Source: Bacillota bacterium (GTDB lineage Bacteria; Bacillota; Clostridia; Peptostreptococcales; Anaerovoracaceae). Taken from it: a DNA stretch of 7,476 nucleotides. Below are positions 5,341 through 7,476 of the stretch, piece by piece. The notes beneath the pieces are model-generated. The model searched no databases and was not told where the DNA came from. It worked only from the letters and a program-made list of their open reading frames with translations. The translations under genes and the position numbers were made by a program. Where the stretch lies: assembly GCA_030527065.1 (NCBI GenBank), contig JAUNBO010000090.1:1-7476 (forward strand), in the 5' to 3' direction. Every line of letters starts with the position of its first letter. Position 1 is the first letter of the stretch.

Positions 5341-6231
5341 CTATTTTAATGTCTGCAAAAGCTCCAAAAGCCGTTCCAGCTCTTCTCTGCTGTAATATTC
5401 AATGACGATTCTTCCGCCCCGGACGCCGTTCTCAATGCTTATCTTCGTTCCCAGTATCTCCCGCAGGGCCTCCTGCAGATCCAAAATCTCTCTGGATTTT
5501 TCCCTGCTCCTGGGCTTTTTTCTCCCTGCTCCCTGAGTCGGGCGTTTTTCCCCGGCAAAGAGCTCTGTCTGCCGGACGGACCAGCCTTCGTCCGCCGCCC
5601 TTCTGGCCGCCGTCAGCTGGAGCTTCTCATCCCGGATGGCCGCCAGGGCCCGGGCATGGCCGGCGGACAGGCTTCCCCGGGTCAGCAGACCCTGCACGTC
5701 TTTGGGCAGCCGCAGCAGCCGCAGGGCATTGGTCACATAAGGGCGGCTCTTCCCCACGCTTTTTGCCACTTCTTCCTGGGTCAGGCCGAAGGAAGAGATC
5801 ATATCCTGAAAGGCTGCGGCTTCTTCCAGGGGATTCAGGTCCTCCCGCTGAAGGTTTTCTATGATGGCCACCAGCAGGACCTGCTCGTCGCTCATTTCCC
5901 GGACGATGCCGGGGACTTCCTTCAGTCCCGCTTCCCTGGCGGCCCGCCAGCGCCTTTCTCCCGCCACGATCTCGTAGCCCTTATCCGCACGTCGGACCAT
6001 GATGGGCTGCAGGACCCCATGGGCCCGTATGGACTCCGCCAGCTCAGAAATCTTTTCCTTGTCAAATTCTTTTCTGGGCTGTCTGGCGTTTGGCTTTATC
6101 AGGTCTATGCTGAGGCTGACCACCTGGCCGCCGGCGCGTTCCTCTTCTGTGGAATTTTCTCCAAGGGCTTGTATGTCCTCAAACAGGGAATCCAGGCCCC
6201 GCCCCAGGCCTCTCGCTTTCGTTCTGCTCAT
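5341..6231 (-). CDS. parB: Chromosome-partition protein ParB (Spo0J)
   Basis: This 296-residue protein is a full-length chromosomal ParB, the CTP-dependent DNA clamp that loads at parS and spreads along the origin region. In order it shows the N-terminal ParA-activating patch RGLGRGLDSLF (7-17), the ParB/Srx CTPase domain with the first conserved box near IKPNARQPRK (45-54), GERRWRA (91-97, nucleotide contact) and ENLQREDLNPLEEA (125-138), the parS-reading helix-turn-helix TQEEVAKSVGKSRPYV (151-166), LSAGHARAL (188-196), a basic linker (228-248) and the C-terminal dimerisation domain (about 250-296). Its ATG overlaps the parA stop by 4 bp (ATGA), with AGGA just ahead inside parA, so the two are co-translated. 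A parS site lies about 920 bp upstream, near 7160. Identification is firm. Confidence 0.97.
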   Translation of the reverse strand: MSRTKARGLGRGLDSLFEDIQALGENSTEEERAGGQVVSLSIDLIKPNARQPRKEFDKEKISELAESIRAHGVLQPIMVRRADKGYEIVAGERRWRAAREAGLKEVPGIVREMSDEQVLLVAIIENLQREDLNPLEEAAAFQDMISSFGLTQEEVAKSVGKSRPYVTNALRLLRLPKDVQGLLTRGSLSAGHARALAAIRDEKLQLTAARRAADEGWSVRQTELFAGEKRPTQGAGRKKPRSREKSREILDLQEALREILGTKISIENGVRGGRIVIEYYSREELERLLELLQTLK

Positions 6232-7001
6232 CTCTCTTCCTCTTCCAGCTCCAAAAACTCCCGGGCAAACTCCATATACGCGGCGGCCCCCGCAGAGCGC
6301 GGGTCATATTCCGTAATGGGCATCCCATAGCTGGGAGCCTCAGCCAGCCTCACATTCCGGGGAATCACGGTGGCATAGACCTTTCCTCCGAAATATTTTT
6401 TGACCTCCTCCACCACCTGGAGGGAAAGATTGGTCCTTCCGTCAAACATGCTGAGGATAACTCCCTGGATCTTCAGCTCCTTGTTCAGGCTCCGTTTCAC
6501 CAGCTCCACGGTGCTCATCAGCTGGCTCACCCCTTCCAGGGCGTAAAACTCGCATTGGATGGGAATGAGGACGCTGTCCACGGCGGTAAGGGAGTTAATG
6601 GTAAGGAGGCCCAGGGAAGGAGGGCAATCTATGAAAATATAGTCGTACTTGCCTTTCACCTTATCCAGAGCCTTTTTTAAGCGCTTCTCCCGCCCTTCCA
6701 GCTGCACCAGCTCTATTTCGGCTCCCGCAAGCTGCACGCTGGCAGGCATGATGTCCAGATTGGCCACCCTTGTCTCCATAATGACTTCTTCCGGCTCCAG
6801 CTGGCCGATGAGAACTTCATAGGTGGTCTTTGTCAGGGCTTTTTTGCTTATGCCCACGCCGCTGGTGGTATTGCCCTGGGGATCTATGTCCAGGATCAAC
6901 ACCTTTTTTCCATACAGTGCCAGACACGCAGCCAGGTTGATGTTGGTGGTGGTTTTCCCCACGCCGCCCTTCTGGTTAAAAATCGCGATCGCTTTTCCCA
7001 A
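6228..7001 (-). CDS. parA: Chromosome-partition ATPase ParA (Soj), TTG start
   Basis: This 257-residue protein is a Walker-type ParA/Soj ATPase that binds nucleoid DNA as an ATP dimer, is stimulated by ParB, and helps segregate origins; in Bacillus it also controls DnaA. It shows the deviant Walker A motif KGGVGKTT (11-18, signature Lys11 and Lys16), DIDPQGN (38-44) and Walker B FIDCPPSLG (123-131). The length is normal for Soj. The start is TTG at 7001: no ATG or GTG occurs in frame between the upstream stop and this codon, the family-conserved MGKxIAIFNQKGGVGKTT begins exactly here, and AAAGGA lies 9 bases upstream. An ATG at about 7012 within the ribosome binding site is out of frame. It has its own sigma-A promoter and is followed by parB with a 4-bp overlap. 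Confidence 0.97.
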   Translation of the reverse strand: MGKAIAIFNQKGGVGKTTTNINLAACLALYGKKVLILDIDPQGNTTSGVGISKKALTKTTYEVLIGQLEPEEVIMETRVANLDIMPASVQLAGAEIELVQLEGREKRLKKALDKVKGKYDYIFIDCPPSLGLLTINSLTAVDSVLIPIQCEFYALEGVSQLMSTVELVKRSLNKELKIQGVILSMFDGRTNLSLQVVEEVKKYFGGKVYATVIPRNVRLAEAPSYGMPITEYDPRSAGAAAYMEFAREFLELEEEER

Positions 7002-7010
7002 TCTGACCCA

Positions 7011-7016
7011 TCCTTT
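7011..7016 (-). promoter_or_regulatory. Ribosome binding site that fixes the parA TTG start
   Basis: The minus strand reads AAAGGA, 9 bases before the TTG at 7001. This spacing supports TTG initiation, since no in-frame ATG or GTG is available. The site also contains an out-of-frame ATG immediately after it. Confidence 0.75.
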
Positions 7017-7087
7017 CTGTTGATGCTCCGGTCCGCGCCCTTTTGTTTTTTATGCCCCGGCCTGCGTAAGATATAAGGCGCTGCCGT

Positions 7088-7102
7088 TTGTATATTATAC
7101 AA
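7088..7102. repeat. 15-bp palindrome covering the parAB -10 box
   Basis: TTGTATA (7088-7094) and TATACAA (7096-7102) are perfect reverse complements around a single T. The palindrome overlaps the whole -10 hexamer of the parAB promoter, so a repressor bound here would block RNA polymerase. It may also be a chance effect of an AT-rich -10 region. Confidence 0.5.
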
Positions 7103-7122
7103 CACTTTTTGGCTTTCTCCAA
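7094..7122 (-). promoter_or_regulatory. Sigma-A promoter of parAB
   Basis: On the minus strand the -10 box is a perfect TATAAT (complement of 7094-7099) and the -35 box is TTGGAG (complement of 7117-7122), separated by exactly 17 bp. Transcription would start near 7087, giving a leader of about 85 nt before parA. It lies just downstream of a terminator and of parS, so parAB has a transcription unit of its own. Confidence 0.85.
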
Positions 7123-7153
7123 CCTCTTTCTTTGCGCCCCGTTTCTGCCAACA

Positions 7154-7169
7154 AGTTTCACGTGAAACG
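7154..7169. promoter_or_regulatory. parS: parS, ParB loading site
   Basis: The core GTTTCACGTGAAAC (7155-7168) is a perfect 14-bp palindrome and equals the inner part of the bacterial parS consensus TGTTTCACGTGAAACA; only the two outermost bases differ (A and G in place of T and A). It sits about 150 bp upstream of parA and about 30 bp upstream of the -35 box, the expected neighbourhood of a soj-spo0J locus. ParB loaded here could also affect parAB transcription. Confidence 0.95.
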
Positions 7170-7170
7170 T

Positions 7171-7202
7171 AAAATAAAAATGCACAGCTTAACGGCTGCG
7201 CA
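7171..7202 (-). terminator. Rho-independent terminator upstream of parS
   Basis: On the minus strand TGCGCAGC (7202-7195) pairs with GCTGTGCA (7188-7181), an 8-bp stem with one mismatch and a 6-nt loop, followed directly by TTTTTATTTT (7180-7171). This is a good intrinsic terminator for the gene ending at 7382, about 180 bp upstream. Its T-tract ends two bases before the parS 16-mer. Confidence 0.78.
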
Positions 7203-7346
7203 GGAGGCCCGAAGAGTGGATTGTGCGGACACGGGCTGGTCCGTCCGTATTTCTTTTAGTTTTTGTGCTTCTTCCGAAAAAGAATGTGGGACAAGGAGTC
7301 TGTCGCCATGGACCGGACAAGCAAACAGGAACAGGCGAAACTACCG

Positions 7347-7369
7347 ATAATTCCCTTATTTGGAATTAT
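7347..7369. repeat. Perfect 8-bp inverted repeat after the upstream gene
   Basis: ATAATTCC (7347-7354) and GGAATTAT (7362-7369) are perfect reverse complements around a 7-bp spacer. It lies 13 bases beyond the stop codon at 7382. No T-run follows in the minus direction, so it is a 3'-UTR hairpin or a binding site more than a terminator. Confidence 0.5.
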
Positions 7370-7381
7370 TCTGAAAATCCT

Positions 7382-7476
7382 TCACCCTGCTTTTTTGGGG
7401 ATGGTGATGCGGATCTCCATATGGTCGCCCTTGTCCTCCTGCTGATAACAGGCGTCCTTTTCGGCCTCCTGAATGA
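7382..7476 (-). CDS. C-terminal tail of an upstream protein, possibly Noc/ParB-like (runs off window)
   Basis: Reading from the right edge, an open frame of 30 complete codons ends at TGA (7382-7384). The peptide has a charged stretch EAEKDACYQQEDKGDH and ends in MEIRITIPKKAG, an alternating pattern that would suit a final beta strand. The frame is open over its whole visible length, and the terminator at 7171-7202 lies in the right place to end its transcript. In Bacillus and many Clostridia the gene just upstream of parA is noc, a ParB-like nucleoid occlusion protein, or else rsmG. The tail lacks the Lys/Pro-rich end usual for RsmG. Assignment to Noc rests on position and is tentative. Confidence 0.5.
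   Translation of the reverse strand, partial: IQEAEKDACYQQEDKGDHMEIRITIPKKAG

Larger units (their letters stand above)
7002..7381. other. Gene-free partition control region upstream of parA
   Basis: These 380 bases contain no convincing minus-strand gene. They hold the parAB leader and promoter, a palindrome over the -10 box, parS, an intrinsic terminator, and an 8-bp inverted repeat at 7347-7369. A short plus-strand frame at 7308-7445 with a good ribosome binding site is discussed separately and is not accepted as a gene. Confidence 0.7.

Noticed and set aside
5656..6330. A 224-codon plus-strand open frame opposite parB and parA
   Set aside because: It is antisense to two firmly identified genes that overlap there, and its composition is not protein-like.

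Overview
The window looks like chromosomal DNA from a Gram-positive anaerobe of the Clostridia (Bacillota), most likely Lachnospiraceae-like. This is inferred from the moderately GC-rich genes with AT-rich intergenic control regions, the AAAGGAG-type ribosome binding sites, the Soj/Spo0J-type parA-parB pair with a canonical parS site, and the ComEC-like lipoprotein-style hydrolase. No taxon marker is present, so the family-level call is a guess. Every supported gene lies on the minus strand, so transcription runs from right to left.

Right end (about 5340-7476): the chromosome-partition locus. The C-terminal tail of an upstream gene (possibly the ParB-like nucleoid occlusion gene noc) ends at 7382. 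A Rho-independent terminator (7171-7202), a parS site (7154-7169) and a strong sigma-A promoter (-10 TATAAT, 17-bp spacer) follow. They lead into parA, which starts at TTG, and parB, joined by a 4-bp ATGA overlap. ParB should load at the parS just upstream and spread, and ParA should drive origin segregation. This arrangement normally sits close to oriC.

Middle (4111-5292): a 12-TM MFS transporter of unknown substrate lies 48 bp downstream of parB, with a strong hairpin in the gap.

Left-middle (769-3989): a MerR-family regulator with a C-terminal effector-binding-like domain, then a 357-bp control region, then an OFA-type (oxalate/formate antiporter family) MFS transporter overlapped by a short-chain dehydrogenase/reductase. 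The control region holds a promoter-like element with the 19-bp spacer and central inverted repeat (CTACAG-CGA-CTGTAG) typical of MerR-activated promoters. The simplest reading is a ligand-responsive module: MerR senses a small molecule and switches on a transporter plus a redox enzyme. The substrate cannot be read from the sequence.

Left end (1-768): a 412-bp gene-free stretch holds the probable terminator of the SDR operon, further inverted repeats and an AT-rich promoter region. It leads to the N-terminal part of a secreted or membrane-anchored ComEC-like metallo-beta-lactamase-fold hydrolase that runs off the window.

I see no CRISPR array, insertion sequence, tRNA or rRNA. Most of the window is recognisable. 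The parts most worth following up are the MerR-controlled transporter/SDR module with its structured leader, and the compact control region of parAB.
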